Origin: Lepidostoma basale
Lineage: Eukaryota > Arthropoda > Insecta > Trichoptera > Lepidostomatidae
Assembly (NCBI GenBank): GCA_022606425.2
Contig: JAHDVF020000937.1
Coordinates: 248,001 to 312,000 of the forward strand
Direction: 5' to 3'
Length of the DNA: 64,000 bases
Positions 1-10,509 of the stretch are shown here, in pieces (position 1 is the stretch's first letter; every line of letters begins with the position of its first letter). The position numbers and the translations under genes are program-made. The notes under the pieces are model-generated. The model had not been told where the DNA came from and made no database searches. It saw only the letters and a list, made by a program, of their open reading frames with translations.

Positions 1-250
1 TTTAAACCGTTAATTATTTTGTCCACAATGCTTTCATTCACTTCTTATATCTGCACTCGGTACTCTATCATATACAGATAACTAATTTGAACCGAATTTA
101 TTCCATTTTCGTTCTTCTTATGTTAATTCCATGTTTAACTTAATTAATTAGTTTCATGTTTCACTTCCACACATATGGGCCGATACAAGAACACCGTCGT
201 GCACTGGCATCTTAGCTTTTTCAATACACTTTTGCTTACGATGACAACAT
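1..250 (-). mobile_element. RTE-a LINE fragment, coding part
   Basis: Read on the minus strand this matches the interior of the best RTE-a copy at 13.8-14.4 kb: the VHNGVLL-type block, the GSEAW region and the region of the YDRVSNENIRSE block. It is degenerate, with no open frame across it. The 3' part of the same family appears on the same strand at 1.5-1.67 kb, so both may be one old insertion split by the foldback element at 0.43-1.04 kb. Confidence 0.6.
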
Positions 251-529
251 TATTTATTATACAAAACACACTTATAAAAATATTTTCATTTCAACATCTG
301 ATCTAATATCTAAAGCAATCATTTAACGTTAATTCTTCTATTCCACGCTTCACTACTGTAGGCATTGGTTAGTCGATTTATTTGTATTGGTACTGTACCA
401 ATCTTGTGACCAACTATCCTGTAACTAAAAATATGAAGCACTTACTTTGTGATTAGCCATTTGAAATTACTATATATACTCGTACATATAAAATAACACA
501 TTGAATATTAACCACGGAATTCAAATTAC

Positions 530-568
530 GCCAAATAGTTTCGTTTATACCCAAGTTTCATCAGGGCA
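530..568 (-). ncRNA. hammerhead-like motif, F1, left arm
   Basis: On the minus strand: stem I TGCC, core CTGATGA (rc of 558-564), a weak stem II, GAAA (rc of 539-542), then CTATTT and GGC closing stem I. Stem II has lost pairs and the family's CTAGTT became CTATTT, so this arm is probably weak or inactive. Assignment rests on core order and on the better copies at 945 and 48.48 kb. Confidence 0.45.
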
Positions 569-940
569 ATATAAAGAACAGAATGAAACTACAGATTTAC
601 ATGAATACATATAGACCATGGTGTTCAATTGAACATTTTAAATAAAGTAATTGCATTTTCGCTCAGAAGCGCATACTCGTATAACTATTATAGCGCCATC
701 AGTAACTTCAATGAAATAATTAAAGAAAAATCAATTTTGCCTTTATAACTTTACAAATTATAAATAGTTTTATACACTTTTGACAGCTGCTAAAATGGCG
801 ATTGCTCAAAATAGTCTGAAATGTCAATTGAACAAAATAGCTTAAAATAAAAATGGAAGAAAATAATCTAAAACGCCAGTTGAACAAAATAGTCTATATT
901 TCTATAAAAAAATCTGTATTTTTATTAGGTTTTTTTAAAT

Positions 941-980
941 TGCCCTGATGAAACTTGGGTACAAGAGAAACTAGTTAACA
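941..980 (+). ncRNA. hammerhead-like motif, F1, right arm
   Basis: CTGATGA at 945-951, stem II CTTG/CAAG with loop GGTA, GAAA at 967-970, palindromic ACTAGT and cleavage triplet GTT ending at 976. Core, stem II and stem III are intact. Stem I is damaged: the 5' strand is TGCC but the 3' strand reads AACA where other copies have GGCA. Confidence 0.55.
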
Positions 981-1497
981 TAATGAAAATTCCGTGGTTA
1001 ATATAATATATTAAATGTTATTTTATCTTATATAGGTAATAAAAAAACGAGTTCATATATTTCTTTGGTACGTTTTACCAATATATAAAATTGCATGTTT
1101 TCGAATTCCTAACATCACTCTGTAATCCTTTGAAGAGGGTAAGTGCGTTGTGGGAGTATCCTTGGGCTTTTCTATTTCACATTTACGAACAGATATTTAC
1201 AACATGACAGGACAGACACTTGACACTAACGACTAGGATATTTGGAATCATAACATCGAGCATATCCCGCGTCATCTCCGGAAACGGTTTCTGCATAATT
1301 CAGAGGAGGAAGAACCAAATACTGATACAGCTTTAAGAAATGTCTACTAGCAGAATTTGATTTTCATCCGTGGCGAATGTCGTTCCAATAAATGGGAAAT
1401 GGCAGTTTCAATGTATAAAACTGATACAAAGAAATTATATGAATATGTTTAAGTGACAAAACTTATGATAGAATACTTCTATATTTGTATATGGAAC

Positions 1498-1675
1498 TAA
1501 CTAACTAATCATCGCGTCGTCTCTCCAAAGGGGTAGGCAGAAATAATGGACTGCCGCACATTTCTTTCCTGACATACTTCTCTCGATTCCTAAACATTCA
1601 TACACCGTGTCATGCACGCACGTCGATTTTGAATATTTGATTTATTTGATCGTGCTACGTTTTTCTCGGTTTTAT
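1498..1675 (-). mobile_element. RTE-a LINE 3' end
   Basis: Starts with the reverse complement of the (TTAG)n tail and a diverged GACGGCGTGATGG terminus, then the block coding for MNVEEAREICQER-like and RACMTRC-like residues in the complete family. Many substitutions and no open frame. Confidence 0.65.
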
Positions 1676-1940
1676 GACTTATGGGACCTGTATCTTTTGG
1701 CATATCGAATTTCAGGTCTGCTGGACATATTAAAATCTATTTAACCCTTTTACAATACATTCTACCCTCCTTCTGAACCAAAATGTTCATTTTAACTAAA
1801 ATCTTTATAAAAGTTTTAATTGGAGCTACAGCGCTCTTGAGATGATTAATTCATAAAAATGGCGCTCTATAAATCATCCAATTTATTATTATTATTATTT
1901 ATTACAAACGCAAAAATGAAAAAAAAAACTGTTTTATGTA

Positions 1941-1982
1941 GTGTCCTGATGAAGCTCGTTACAGAGTGAAACCGGTTGGCGC
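1941..1982 (+). ncRNA. hammerhead ribozyme-like motif, F2
   Basis: All parts are present in order: stem I GTGTC (1941-1945), core CTGATGA (1946-1952), one extra A, stem II GCTC/GAGT with loop GTTACA, GAAA (1968-1971), palindromic stem III ACCGGT, triplet GTT with predicted cleavage after 1977, and stem I closing strand GGCGC (1978-1982). Stem I gives five pairs, two of them G-U. A related copy lies at 54.31 kb. Activity is inferred. Confidence 0.65.
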
Positions 1983-2159
1983 TCGTTACTCAAAATAAAG
2001 TGGTTTTATAAAATGTGTTTAATTCAATTTTTAAATATGTCAAACCACTGAGTATTGGCTTCTTACCAAAGTGTTATAATTAATTTAAATACTATAATTA
2101 CGAAATTCCAAAGGTTTTATATATTTGATAAAAAATTAACACTTCATTAAATACAAACT

Positions 2160-2500
2160 GTCTTCTTCTTCTTTCTCTTTGCCATTTCCCATCATCTGGG
2201 GTCGGCCCTCCTCGTACGAAGACGCCAAACTTTCCTATTTTCACTCATTTCCACTGTCAGGTTTTCGCGTTAGAGCTCCTTTTCCATGTTGGCCCACCAT
2301 GTTGCCATTGGGCGACCTCTTCTTCTTGGTTTTGTGGGAATGCTGAGGGCTTTTTGGATAATATGCTCGTTGTCTCTTCGCATCACATGACCGTACCACC
2401 GGAGTCGAGATTCTCTTAATTTTTCCGTTATTGGGGCAACCTTAAAGCTACCCCTCACGTATTCGTTCCTTACGTGGTCGAGAACTGTATTCAATTATAA
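2160..2500 (-). mobile_element. RTE-like LINE C-terminal fragment, (GAA)n tail
   Basis: A 74-residue open frame (2270-2494, minus) contains SRLRWYGHVMRR and RRRGRPMATW, the hallmark RWxGHVxR and GRPxxxW motifs that follow the reverse transcriptase in many arthropod RTE-type elements. The 3' side runs into an AAGAAAGAAGAAGAAG tract at 2160-2176, the family's tail. RT and endonuclease domains are missing (5' truncation). Confidence 0.7.
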
Positions 2501-3222
2501 TATATTTAAATGTATATTGTTATGGCTAATAACGAAGGGAAAAGTACTTAAAAATAAATTGTGTAATACGAATATATCATTTTTCCAGAGTTTATTTTTA
2601 ACCGTCAACATACTTTTTACCATTGTCTAATTTTGTTATAAAATTATTAAACTGTTTATGCATATGAAATATATTTTCATTATTCACACCCCGAAACTAA
2701 AAAAATGTTAACTTGTATTTAGAGACGTGATATATTATAATATCACAATCAAATTAATCGTCTAAAACGTACGTGAAATCGATTAATTTATTCGATTATT
2801 TATGGATGTGCGAAGCTGACGCGGGTAAATTCGATTTGGCACGCCCGTCCCTAAACTGCAGCTTGGACCAGCTCACGGCAGATGTTCGGGTAAAAATAAT
2901 AAAGTGGGCAATGTAAACGGTCGTCGCGCGTTGGGTCCTCTGTTTGCCTCGCTCCGTGCACCCTGTTCCAATGCCCTCTACCCGCTATGCACACGGACTT
3001 TAGCAAACAGGAGCCGCTTCTGTGATTTGTCGCGATTAGAGGCAGCTCGTGGCGTCACGCAATTTTTTTATAATAATAAAAAAAAGTAAGAAGTATGAAA
3101 ATATAATAAATGCAGTAGGAATGAGATCAGTGCGGCTCGCGGGCCAAATATGGCTCATTGGCTATTTGAAAGCGACTTTCGAACGAATGGCGTCTTAAAA
3201 TACATAAAAAATATAATAAACT
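2501..3222. other. no gene recognised
   Basis: AT-rich sequence with a moderately GC-rich patch at about 2810-3060. A 61-codon open frame in the patch has no recognisable domain and I do not call it a gene. Confidence 0.4.
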
Positions 3223-3375
3223 GTTAAATTAAAAAAACTTTGTTTTATGTATGACAATTGTATTTTTATTTTTCGCGACAGCTGTTTCGTCAACTTATGT
3301 TGACATTTATTACTATTGACTATTATTATATAAGTATCATAGTGTTTCGGCCAAAACAATGGACTATTTAAAAAA
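3223..3375. repeat. F3 foldback remnant with half hammerhead
   Basis: Minus-strand half motif at 3274-3305: stem II GTCAAC/GTTGAC, GAAA, ACAGCTGT, GTC. The CTGATGA half is absent. The right end carries the family terminus GTGTTTCGGCCAAAACAATGG. AAAAAATAT-type sequence lies on both sides and may be a target duplication. Confidence 0.6.
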
Positions 3376-3398
3376 TATTAATTTAACAGTGATGCCAT

Positions 3399-3455
3399 TC
3401 GTGGCAGAGTGGCTATGACTACCACACCGAAGGTCCTGGATTCAATTCACGTATA
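3399..3455 (+). repeat. tRNA-derived SINE head, possible
   Basis: TGGCAGAGTGG resembles a pol III A box and GGATTCAATTC, 25 bases downstream, resembles a B box. No acceptor stem is visible, so this is a tRNA-like relic and not a tRNA gene. Confidence 0.35.
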
Positions 3456-3643
3456 ACATTATTATTAAAATTAATATTTTGTTAAATCGCTCATAAGCGA
3501 TTCGTCTTTTAAACGAGGTAGCAACCTCTTTGGATGCAATTATGGCGAATTCGTGAATACCCTTACGACAGCAAGGCTATAAATGGCATATTCCTATTCA
3601 TAAGGTTCTATGAATATTTCCTTTGATATTCTTTTTTTTTACA

Positions 3644-3748
3644 CTTTACATCGATTTGGCTCGCGCTGTAATGATGTGAGGAGTTTTTTCAACAAAATAA
3701 TAATAATAATAATTACACCATTACAGCGCGAGCCAAGTAGATGTAAAG
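3644..3748. repeat. hairpin MITE, 30-bp arms
   Basis: Arms 3644-3673 and 3719-3748 are near-perfect inverted copies (core GGCTCGCGCTGTAATG), separated by a 45-base loop rich in AATAAT. No coding capacity. Confidence 0.7.
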
Positions 3749-4029
3749 GGTATAGCTATCATATGTTTCTCGCGACATGTGATAGGTAGCTAATCTATCG
3801 TCATTTTATTGTCACGTGAATTCTACACCAGGCCAAAGAAAGTGTGACAATGACACTACCATCGCCGAAAACCGAACGCGGGGCCTTCATCCAATGTCAT
3901 AAGAATCAATATAATATTGTAAGTAAAACAATTTGTACAAAATAATTGGGTTTAAACGATCTATTGTATACGAAAAAAAACTTAATGGTAAATAGTAGCA
4001 GAGTAAAATATTTATAATAATCCAAACGT

Positions 4030-4240
4030 GTAATCATTAAAGTGTTGTACATGTTGGAAAATGAGCAGCTTCCTGGCCCACAGAATCGGCGCTCGTCTCG
4101 GTCGAGTGCGTTAATCCAATACGGGACGTGAGCGCGCGGAGGGCGTCTGGCCCCAGTTGGGGTAGTGGTCCTAATGCGACGGGAAAGTCGCCGGGGGCGA
4201 GGTCTGTAAGACGGAGAGAAATGTTTAAATTTCGAACCCC
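4030..4240. other. GC-rich patch of unknown origin
   Basis: Locally GC-rich with overlapping short frames on both strands and no recognisable domain. I do not call a gene. Confidence 0.3.
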
Positions 4241-4477
4241 AACTGTCAAAAATATTACTAGATCTTTCTTTCTTGACATAGGTACATTTATATGTGACTC
4301 ACTTGACCATATGACATTATTTATTTGTTTTTAATATTTTGCATTAAAATATGCAAAAAAAAAAAATTGTGTTATGAGACAATGATTGTTTCTAAATAAA
4401 TCCGCATATTATAATCTTATACGACAAAGTTTTTCAAATCATATTATTATATTTTAATAAAAAAAAAAAAATTAAGT

Positions 4478-4642
4478 TTGATCACTGCGCTGGTTTGGAC
4501 ATACGGAACGCATGGATGAAGGAAGAGTTGTTTAGAAAGTAAACGTTAACGGTACGAATGGGGTACGGAGTCGTGGAAGGCCGAGGAAACTTTGGCATGA
4601 CCAGTTTAATCAAATTTTAATGTTAGAAGTCGGAAGAATCGT
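4478..4642 (+). mobile_element. RTE-a LINE fragment
   Basis: Codes in broken frames for the RWFGHTERM, NDVNGTRNRGRPRK and HDQINQIL blocks of the RTE-a domain. Truncated at both ends. Confidence 0.65.
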
Positions 4643-4824
4643 AACTTTTACCTTGTTTAATATTATTTTTAGTTGTGTTTCTCCATCATATGTCGATACT
4701 GGCGATGACATATTTAATTACTATTTATTCAAAAATAAAATTCTTCACTTCTTGTAGACTTTAAGGGCAATCTAAGGAAGGCTGATTTCGTATAAACATT
4801 GGTTTATTAATATTTTTTGTGAAT

Positions 4825-4880
4825 GTATACTTATACTTGTACACGAATACTGGATTTCACCCATGGTGGGTGATTAATTC
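4825..4880. repeat. partial arm of hairpin MITE J
   Basis: ACGAATACTGGATTTCACCC matches arms of the complete hairpins at 14.41 and 28.18 kb. Only one arm is present. Confidence 0.5.
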
Positions 4881-5151
4881 ATGAAATTTAATTGTATTTC
4901 AATAGAGACGAAGATGCAAACTGGAAATTGAATATGGTTGATCAAGGTAATTACAACATTCCCCATTCCACCTATTTCTTTATGAAACTGACATGTGAAG
5001 TTAAGTATAGATTTGTAACATATATACAACCTCCAAAAATTCTTACATGGTCATAAAGAAATAGGTGGAATGGGGAATGTTGTAATTACATAAAGCGTGC
5101 GCTTAACCCAACCAATGACAGGTCATAAGTCCTGTAAACACCTTGATCAAC

Positions 5152-5333
5152 GAAAAGAAAATAAACGAAAGTTGTTTAAAAATAGAAGAACTAAAAATTC
5201 TATAAGTGATAAAAAATATTCAGCACACTCGAAGATGTCCTCATAAGACGAAACATGTGTCGTGAATATTTTTTATCACTTATAGAATTTTTAGTTCTTC
5301 TATTTTTAAACAACTTTTGTTTATTTTCTTTTC
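5152..5333. repeat. long foldback with 71-bp arms
   Basis: Arms 5152-5222 and 5263-5333 are almost perfect inverted repeats, so this is a young or sequence-homogenised palindrome. The 40-base loop carries the hammerhead-like motif listed next. Confidence 0.75.
5225..5264 (+). ncRNA. hammerhead-like motif with altered core
   Basis: Stem I CAC/GTG, core TCGAAGA (expected CUGAAGA), extra T, stem II GTC/GAC with a 7-base loop, GAAA at 5250-5253, then CATGTGTC with predicted site after 5261. C3 and U4 of the canonical core are changed, so activity is doubtful. Confidence 0.4.
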
Positions 5334-5664
5334 ATTATAGAATTCTATACACTCAATCATACATCGATTAATACCTTGATCAACCATATTCAATTTCCAG
5401 TTTGCATCTTCGTCTCTATTGAGATTGGTTTAATAAATTTGCTGTTAACGACCCACAGCGTCGCGACGTGGTGTATCGGAAAATTCGCAGGATTAATATT
5501 AGTGGCTAGACACGTTAATTACATATAGGCAGCTTTAGACGTATCGGCGATCAGCGAGGCGTCCACAAGATGGCGAAAATATATCGGATGCCGAGCTTTT
5601 ACCGCAAGGCGTATGGTACATCTACGGCAATATAAAATCATTTAGTACAATTCAAATTCCAAAA

Positions 5665-5813
5665 CTAACTATCTTACCATCACGCCGTTTCCCCGGAGGG
5701 GTAGGTAGAGGATGGATCGCCACATTGTTCTATCCTGATATAACTCTCGCGCATCTTTCACATTAACACACCGTGACAAGCACGCTCGTCGATTGTTCCT
5801 ACTTCGAACATGA
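5665..5813 (-). mobile_element. RTE-a LINE 3' end
   Basis: Begins with the reverse complement of the GACGGCGTGATGG terminus and covers the last roughly 45 codons of the family domain. Confidence 0.7.
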
Positions 5814-5822
5814 CCGCAATGA

Positions 5823-6214
5823 ACAGCAGTGAACAGACTGGAAGCATTTGAAATGTGGCTCCATCGCCGAATGCTCAGAGTTCCCTGGACAGACATGGTT
5901 ACCAATACCGAAGTTCTGAGGCGAGCTAGAGTTGACAGGGAATTGTTATCAACTATCAAGGTTCGAAAGATCTCACAACTGGGTCATATACTGCGTGGGG
6001 AAAGGTACCACCTTCTCCAATTGATATTGGAGGGAAATATTAAGGGACGCCGAGGGCCCGGAAGGGGACAAATGTCCTGGCTGCGAAACGTGAGGGAGTG
6101 GACTGGCATCCGAAGTGTGGAGGAGTTGTTCCGAGCGGCGCAGGACAGCGACAGGATCGCCGAGGTGATCGCCAACGTTGGGGGACCCGACAGGGCACTT
6201 GAAGAAGAAGATTC
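5823..6214 (+). mobile_element. RTE-b LINE C-terminal domain, (GAA)n tail
   Basis: An open frame through 6263 reads NRLEAFEMWLHRRMLRVPW, then LGHILRGERYHLLQLILEG, GRRGPGRGQMSWLRN and LFRAAQDSDRIAEVIANVGG. These are the successive motifs downstream of the RT in RTE-type elements of arthropods and other animals. The 3' untranslated part is short and ends GGCACTTGAAGAAGAAG. Endonuclease and RT are missing, so it is a dead 5'-truncated copy. Relatives: 6.22, 27.94, 36.4, 41.23 kb. Confidence 0.8.
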
Positions 6215-6217
6215 GCA

Positions 6218-6405
6218 ACGTAATATACGGTTTACTGTACTTTATCACGAAAGGAAAGATTGAAGATAATCGCGGTGCGGGAAGACGGCAGATGTCCTTG
6301 CTGAGAAACATCAGAGTGGCCCGCAATCCAGAGGGTGGCAGAGTTGTTCTGGCTAGCACAGGATAAATAAGCCTACGCCAGGGTGACGTCGGGGGGTCCT
6401 GACAT
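6218..6405 (+). mobile_element. second RTE-b fragment, decayed
   Basis: GRRQMSLLRNIR repeats the GRRKMSWLRN motif of the upstream copy, followed by a degenerate 3' part and AAGAAGAATAAA. Probably an independent insertion of the same family. Confidence 0.6.
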
Positions 6406-6489
6406 GCCAATTTAAGAAGAATAAATTATAATAAAATCAACAATGTCTTTGAAAATGATGAAATACCGGTTTGTCTCATAAGAAAGGTC

Positions 6490-6950
6490 TACGACATGTA
6501 TACTGCCCACGATGACATACGGACTAGAGACGACAACTCTTACAGCAAAAAGTGTCCACAGGCTCAAAAGTGTACACAGAGGTCCATGGAAAGACAGATA
6601 CTTGGTGTGAGCTTGCGTGACCGCATAAGGAATGAAGAAATCAGACGCCGCACTAGGGTTGCTGACTTCATGGACCGAGTGGGAAAATTGAAATGACAAT
6701 GGGATGGACACTTGGCTAGACAGGGTGGCAACAGATGGGCACCCAGGATAGGACAGCAAGTTGGAGACCATGGGCAAATAGGCGAAGTATCGGAAGGCCA
6801 CCGATGAAATGGACCGATGATACTGTCAAAAGGGTTGGAAAATCTTGGATACAGCGGATAGAGACGAGTGGAGGAAATTGGAAGAGGCATATATCCAGCA
6901 GTGGAGGGAAGAAGGCTAGCAAAGAAGAATAAGAAAAAAATCAACAAAAT
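6490..6950 (+). mobile_element. RTE-c-like LINE C-terminal fragment
   Basis: Frames in succession give QRSMERQILGVSLRDRIRN, RRRTRVADFMDRVGKLK, then after an in-frame TGA (6694-6696) QWDGHLARQGG, and in another frame KWTDDTVKRVGKSW. This is the SLRDRIRN...WxGH...RWTDD layout of the C-terminal domain. A frameshift and a stop show decay. It ends near AAGAAGAATAAG at 6919. Confidence 0.75.
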
Positions 6951-7329
6951 GATCAAAGCTAAGCAGGTTTAAGCAAATTAAGCTCACAGTACTTGTGAAA
7001 ATACATAATTTATTACCATATATCTAATAGAAACGCGTAAGATGTTAACGTTAACTTGGTTGCCAAAGCAAATTCACGCATGAAAACATCAAAATAGCGA
7101 GTGTGATAAATCTTCATCACTCTTGGCTAGGACTGAAGGGTTCTGGGGCTACTTAAGCTGTAGATAATTGAGAACAGCAATATGCTTCACTACTGTGCGC
7201 CTACAAACTTCAGTAACGCGAAAACTAAAACATGGCGGACGTATACTGGAACCATTTTAACCTAATCGAACCCGGAGGTGACAAAAATGTTCATAAACAC
7301 GACATGACACGTGTTTGAACATTTCGAAA

Positions 7330-7450
7330 ACAAAATATATATATATATTTTTTTTATGAATTAAAGCACTGTTTTTTCCACTTTTGAGTTTATTTTTCTT
7401 GATATTTCGAAGGCTCGTAAAACAGTGTTTAATTCATAAAAAACGTTATT
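7330..7450. repeat. F5 foldback remnant with (AT)n
   Basis: Contains the family blocks CACTGTTTTTTCCACTTTTGAG and a degenerate ATATTTCGAAGG hammerhead 3' half on the minus strand, flanked by an AT microsatellite at 7335-7348. An inverted AACAGTGTTTAATTCATA lies on the right. Core missing. Confidence 0.5.
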
Positions 7451-7559
7451 ATGGAATTCCAGTGTTAATTTTATCAAACATTATTTTAATTTGCCACATT
7501 GTATATGATTCGAATAAAATTAAACAAAGATTAGATTTTGCCAATAAAATAATTAAAAA

Positions 7560-7916
7560 TGCCATGGAAAGAGCCATGCTTAGAATAACCTTAAGGGACA
7601 GATTTAGAAACGAACTTATTCGTCAACAAACCAAGGTGACTGAGGTGGATCTGAGGATGGGCGGGCTGAAGTGGTGATGGGCTGGCCATATCTGTCGGAG
7701 AACCGACGGCCGATGGGGGAGACGGGTTCTGGAGTGGAGACCTCGTATAGGATTCCGCAGAGTTGGACGTCCCCCTGCCCGATGGACCGACGATCTGAAG
7801 AGGATTGCTGGACATAGATGGATGGGAGCGGCAACGGATAGGGGACGGTGGCGTGCTTTGGGAGAGGCCTACGTTCAGCAGTGGATGACAGACGGTTGAT
7901 GATGATGATGAAGAAT
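7560..7916 (+). mobile_element. RTE-c-like LINE fragment with (ATG)n tail
   Basis: Reads ERAMLRITLRDRFRNELIRQ, TKVTEVDLRMGGLKW, an in-frame TGA (7675-7677), WAGHICRRTDGRW, GRPPARWTDDLKRIAG and EAYVQQWM. The tail is GATGATGATGATGAAG. A single stop in an otherwise readable domain marks a moderately old copy. Confidence 0.75.
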
Positions 7917-7989
7917 AAAAAAAAAATTATAAGTAGGTCTTCAGCACGGACCCTAAATCTTCCATCAACCTCTTTCGGAGCACTTCGGG

Positions 7990-8910
7990 CCACATATCTA
8001 GCCCCTAAATAAAACAGCCACCCAATTACGTTTCAAATAATGTTTCCAACAGACATAAGAAGAATAACCATTGGAGATGGACCTCTGTCCAATTCCAAAT
8101 AATATCCAAATTCGCTAGTATTATATAATGCTTTCCTCCCATCACAAATAAAATACATTACATTAGATGTTTCAATGAGGACCATTTCCAAAATATTCCA
8201 TTATTTCCATTAAAAGATGAATTCATATTTAGACTCATGAAAGGTCCCAGATCACAGGGTATCGTGTTCGCAGATCTTTAATTAATATAATACATAACCG
8301 GCTTAGAGGAGATAACAAGGGAAGCTGAGAAATGCGAAATCACGTAAGGAGAAACTTGATCACGGGAGGGTACATAAGGGTATGATGATCTTTGTGATTA
8401 AGGGCAGCCAACTAAATTAAACGATAACAAACAATGTTCATACGGGATGGTTCGTAATTCTGGTGGACAATAGAGGGTCTCATACGTAAGCGGAAAAGAT
8501 TGTACCAATTACATGAAATTTGTGAGAAGAAAATTACTTTCATTTATTTATACAATACTTAGCTTTTGTTGGGAAAATACTATATCAGTTCTGGAATAGA
8601 AGAATACTTGAAAATTTTCGAATGAAAATATCACTTGATGTAAGCAACTTGTAACTAAAAAAATTGTACAAATGATATATTTGGAAAATTTATCTGATGA
8701 CATTAAAGATCACACTGTTACCGAAAAAGTGAAGAAGATTTTTCCACCATGCACGCACGTTGATTTTCCCGATTGTAATATGGTTAATAACACAATATTT
8801 TATTTATTTGGTTGTATCATGTTATGATTTCATTTTCCATTCACGAAGTTGATGTCTTTTCATTATCTGTTTACATTTATCCAAATCATAATTACATTAG
8901 TGGTCTTTTA
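7990..8910. other. intergenic, nothing recognised
   Basis: AT-rich single-copy-looking sequence. I see no open frame with a recognisable domain, RNA gene or repeat arm. Confidence 0.35.
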
Positions 8911-8911
8911 A

Positions 8912-9300
8912 TTCTTCTTCTTCTTCTTCTTCTCCCCTCAGCCTATTCCCGTCCACTCCTAGACAAAGGCCTCCTCCATTCGCTTCCATGTCACTCTGTC
9001 TTGTGCAGACTGCTTCCAGGTTATTCCGACGTGTCTGTTCAGATCATCCTTCCACCGTAGTTGCGGTCGCCCTGCACTTATTTTTGCCGTCCACGGTCTC
9101 CAAGTCAGCAGTCTTCTTGTCCACTGAGCCTCTGACACATCTGAGCCTCTGACTACGTGACCTGCCCATTGCCATTTTAGAGTCGCCACCCGGTGGATGA
9201 TGTCAGTGATCTTTGTTTTTTCTCTCACCGTATCGTTTCTGACTCTGTCTCTTAGACTTATTCCTAACATGGCTCTTTGGGTCACTCGTAGTTCTATTGA
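8912..9300 (-). mobile_element. RTE-c LINE C-terminal domain
   Basis: 108-residue open frame (8959-9285, minus): TQRAMLGISLRDRVRNDTV, TKITDIIHRVATLKWQWAGH, GRPQLRWKDDLNRHVGITW and QDRVTWKRMEEAF. Copies at 43.1 and 52.4 kb are clearly the same family. The 3' tail is the (GAA)n tract complementary to 8916-8935. No RT or endonuclease remains. Confidence 0.8.
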
Positions 9301-9499
9301 TTAGTTTTTTTCAAAATGCTTTAGTTCGCCTCCATTATGTAAAACAGAGAGTTTATAAGACAAATTGCAAAAATTAAAACCCCAGCAGCGAGACACTACC
9401 AGGAAGGCCGACGAAGAGATGGAGGGATGGCTGGAGGTCCCCATCCCAGGACAACTCACCATACGGATTGTGCCAAGTAATCGACATGATTGTAGCGAC

Positions 9500-9890
9500 T
9501 AGATACTTTTGAGAGAAGGGTGCTGCGCAGAATTCTGGGACCTGTGAATGACGGTGAAGGCTGGAGAGTGCGGCATAATGACGAGCTGTACAATATTTAC
9601 AAAGCTCCCAGTCTCTCCACACAGGTCAGACTGAATAGACTGAGATGGGCCGGTCACGTGCAGAGGATGCCGTCATCGCGAACCCCAAAAAGATTGCTAG
9701 AGTGGTACCCAGATGGTAGAAGACCAATTGGACGACCAAGGCTGCGATGGGAGGATGAAGTTGGGAGAGATGGGGCAAGATTGTTAAGAGTGTCAGATTG
9801 GAGGGTCGAAGCGGAGGACAGAAGGAGTTGGAGGCGAAGAATAATGGAGGCTAAGGCTCGATATGGGCTGTAGGGCCATCGAAGGACAAT
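9500..9890 (+). mobile_element. RTE-d LINE C-terminal domain
   Basis: Open frame reading RRILGPVNDGEGWRVRHNDE, YKAPSLSTQVRLNRLRWAGH, RMPSSRTPKRLLEW, RPIGRPRLRWEDEVGRD and MEAKARYGL before TAG. Near-identical to 62.52-62.95 kb (minus), so the two copies are young relative to the other families. A decayed copy is at 29.81 kb. 5'-truncated. Confidence 0.8.
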
Positions 9891-10089
9891 CGACATGATT
9901 ATTTTAATTTCTTGTAACTAAATAAAATTTTAAATGTCGTGGAAATGGGTGGAGTCGGAATAATCAACGCCGTATGAATTTTGAGTGCTGAATATACCCC
10001 GCTAAAACAATCTAGTTTAAAAAAATCAACTTCCTAAATGACCTGAAGAATGACGCCCTTACAACGAAAGTAACAAAACGATTCTTGAA

Positions 10090-10345
10090 GGCCAGCGCGA
10101 GGTGTGAGTTCCTACCGGGGCGAGCGATCTAATCTCAGATTGCTTTTGTCATTTGGCGGGTCGGCGTACGATTCGCTAATAAAGCCCGGCGTTAACTGGC
10201 CTGGATCATGGAGCGCGGCCGCGTGGCGTGCAGGGCGGGCGGCACGCGAAGGGCCCCCGAAACAAAACTTGGAACTTCACGGATTAGTTCGAGTTGGTCC
10301 GTTATTTGTTAAGGCGGAGAACCGCGCAAACACACAAGGGTCTAG
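10090..10345. other. GC-rich single-copy island
   Basis: Strongly GC-rich with CpG-containing motifs against an AT-rich background. The 95-codon open frame (10104-10391, +) has no recognisable domain. No other copy seen in the window. Confidence 0.35.
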
Positions 10346-10509
10346 GTTACGAGTTATGGGTGTAACAATAGCCGCGTCGAGAATCCCTTAAAACGTTTAC
10401 ACGCACTGGAATCTTGTAAATGAACAGAAAAAACTAAAATGCAAATTGCACGAAGCCCCATACTATCTGGGCATATATCTCCAGCGTCATACGATATCAT
10501 GCACGTACG

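Larger units (their letters stand above)
431..1045. repeat. F1 foldback element with hammerhead-like arms
   Basis: Left and right arms are inverted copies. Each reads outward from the hammerhead-like core through a TTCCGTGGTTAATAT block into an AT-rich end. The left outer flank (GAAGCACTTACTTTGTG) recurs at 29.76, 48.60 and 53.05 kb, marking one end of the family. The loop between arms, 569-940, is AT-rich, contains short repeats built on TGAACAAAATAG, and has no coding sequence. Confidence 0.65.
4890..5430. mobile_element. D-family TIR element with nested foldback
   Basis: Inverted termini at 4890-4948 and 5373-5430 share the CAATAGAGACGAAGATGCAA motif. A second inverted pair built on CATTCCCCATTCCACC lies inside (about 4949-4985 and 5055-5090). 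Relatives with the same motifs are at 15.04 and 26.75 kb. No transposase is coded. It hosts the foldback at 5152-5333. Confidence 0.65.

Noticed and set aside
3399..3455. functional tRNA gene
   Set aside because: A- and B-box-like sequences are present but no acceptor or anticodon stem can be paired, so a SINE relic is more likely.
6499..6960. minus-strand frames of 68-130 codons at 6.4-6.96 kb
   Set aside because: They are the antisense of the RTE-c-like fragment, which explains their length.
8695..8730. CTGATGACATT followed by CCGAAAAAG as a hammerhead
   Set aside because: No stem II, no palindromic stem III, no GUH triplet. Chance match.
9960..10085. hammerhead-like CTGAAGAATGACG...CGAAAGTAAC
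   Set aside because: Core and GAAA are present at about 10040-10075, but no stem II can be drawn and the 3' part does not fit the family pattern.
10104..10391. 95-codon open frame in a GC-rich island as a host gene
   Set aside because: Long frames are expected by chance in GC-rich sequence. No domain, splice context or second exon is visible.
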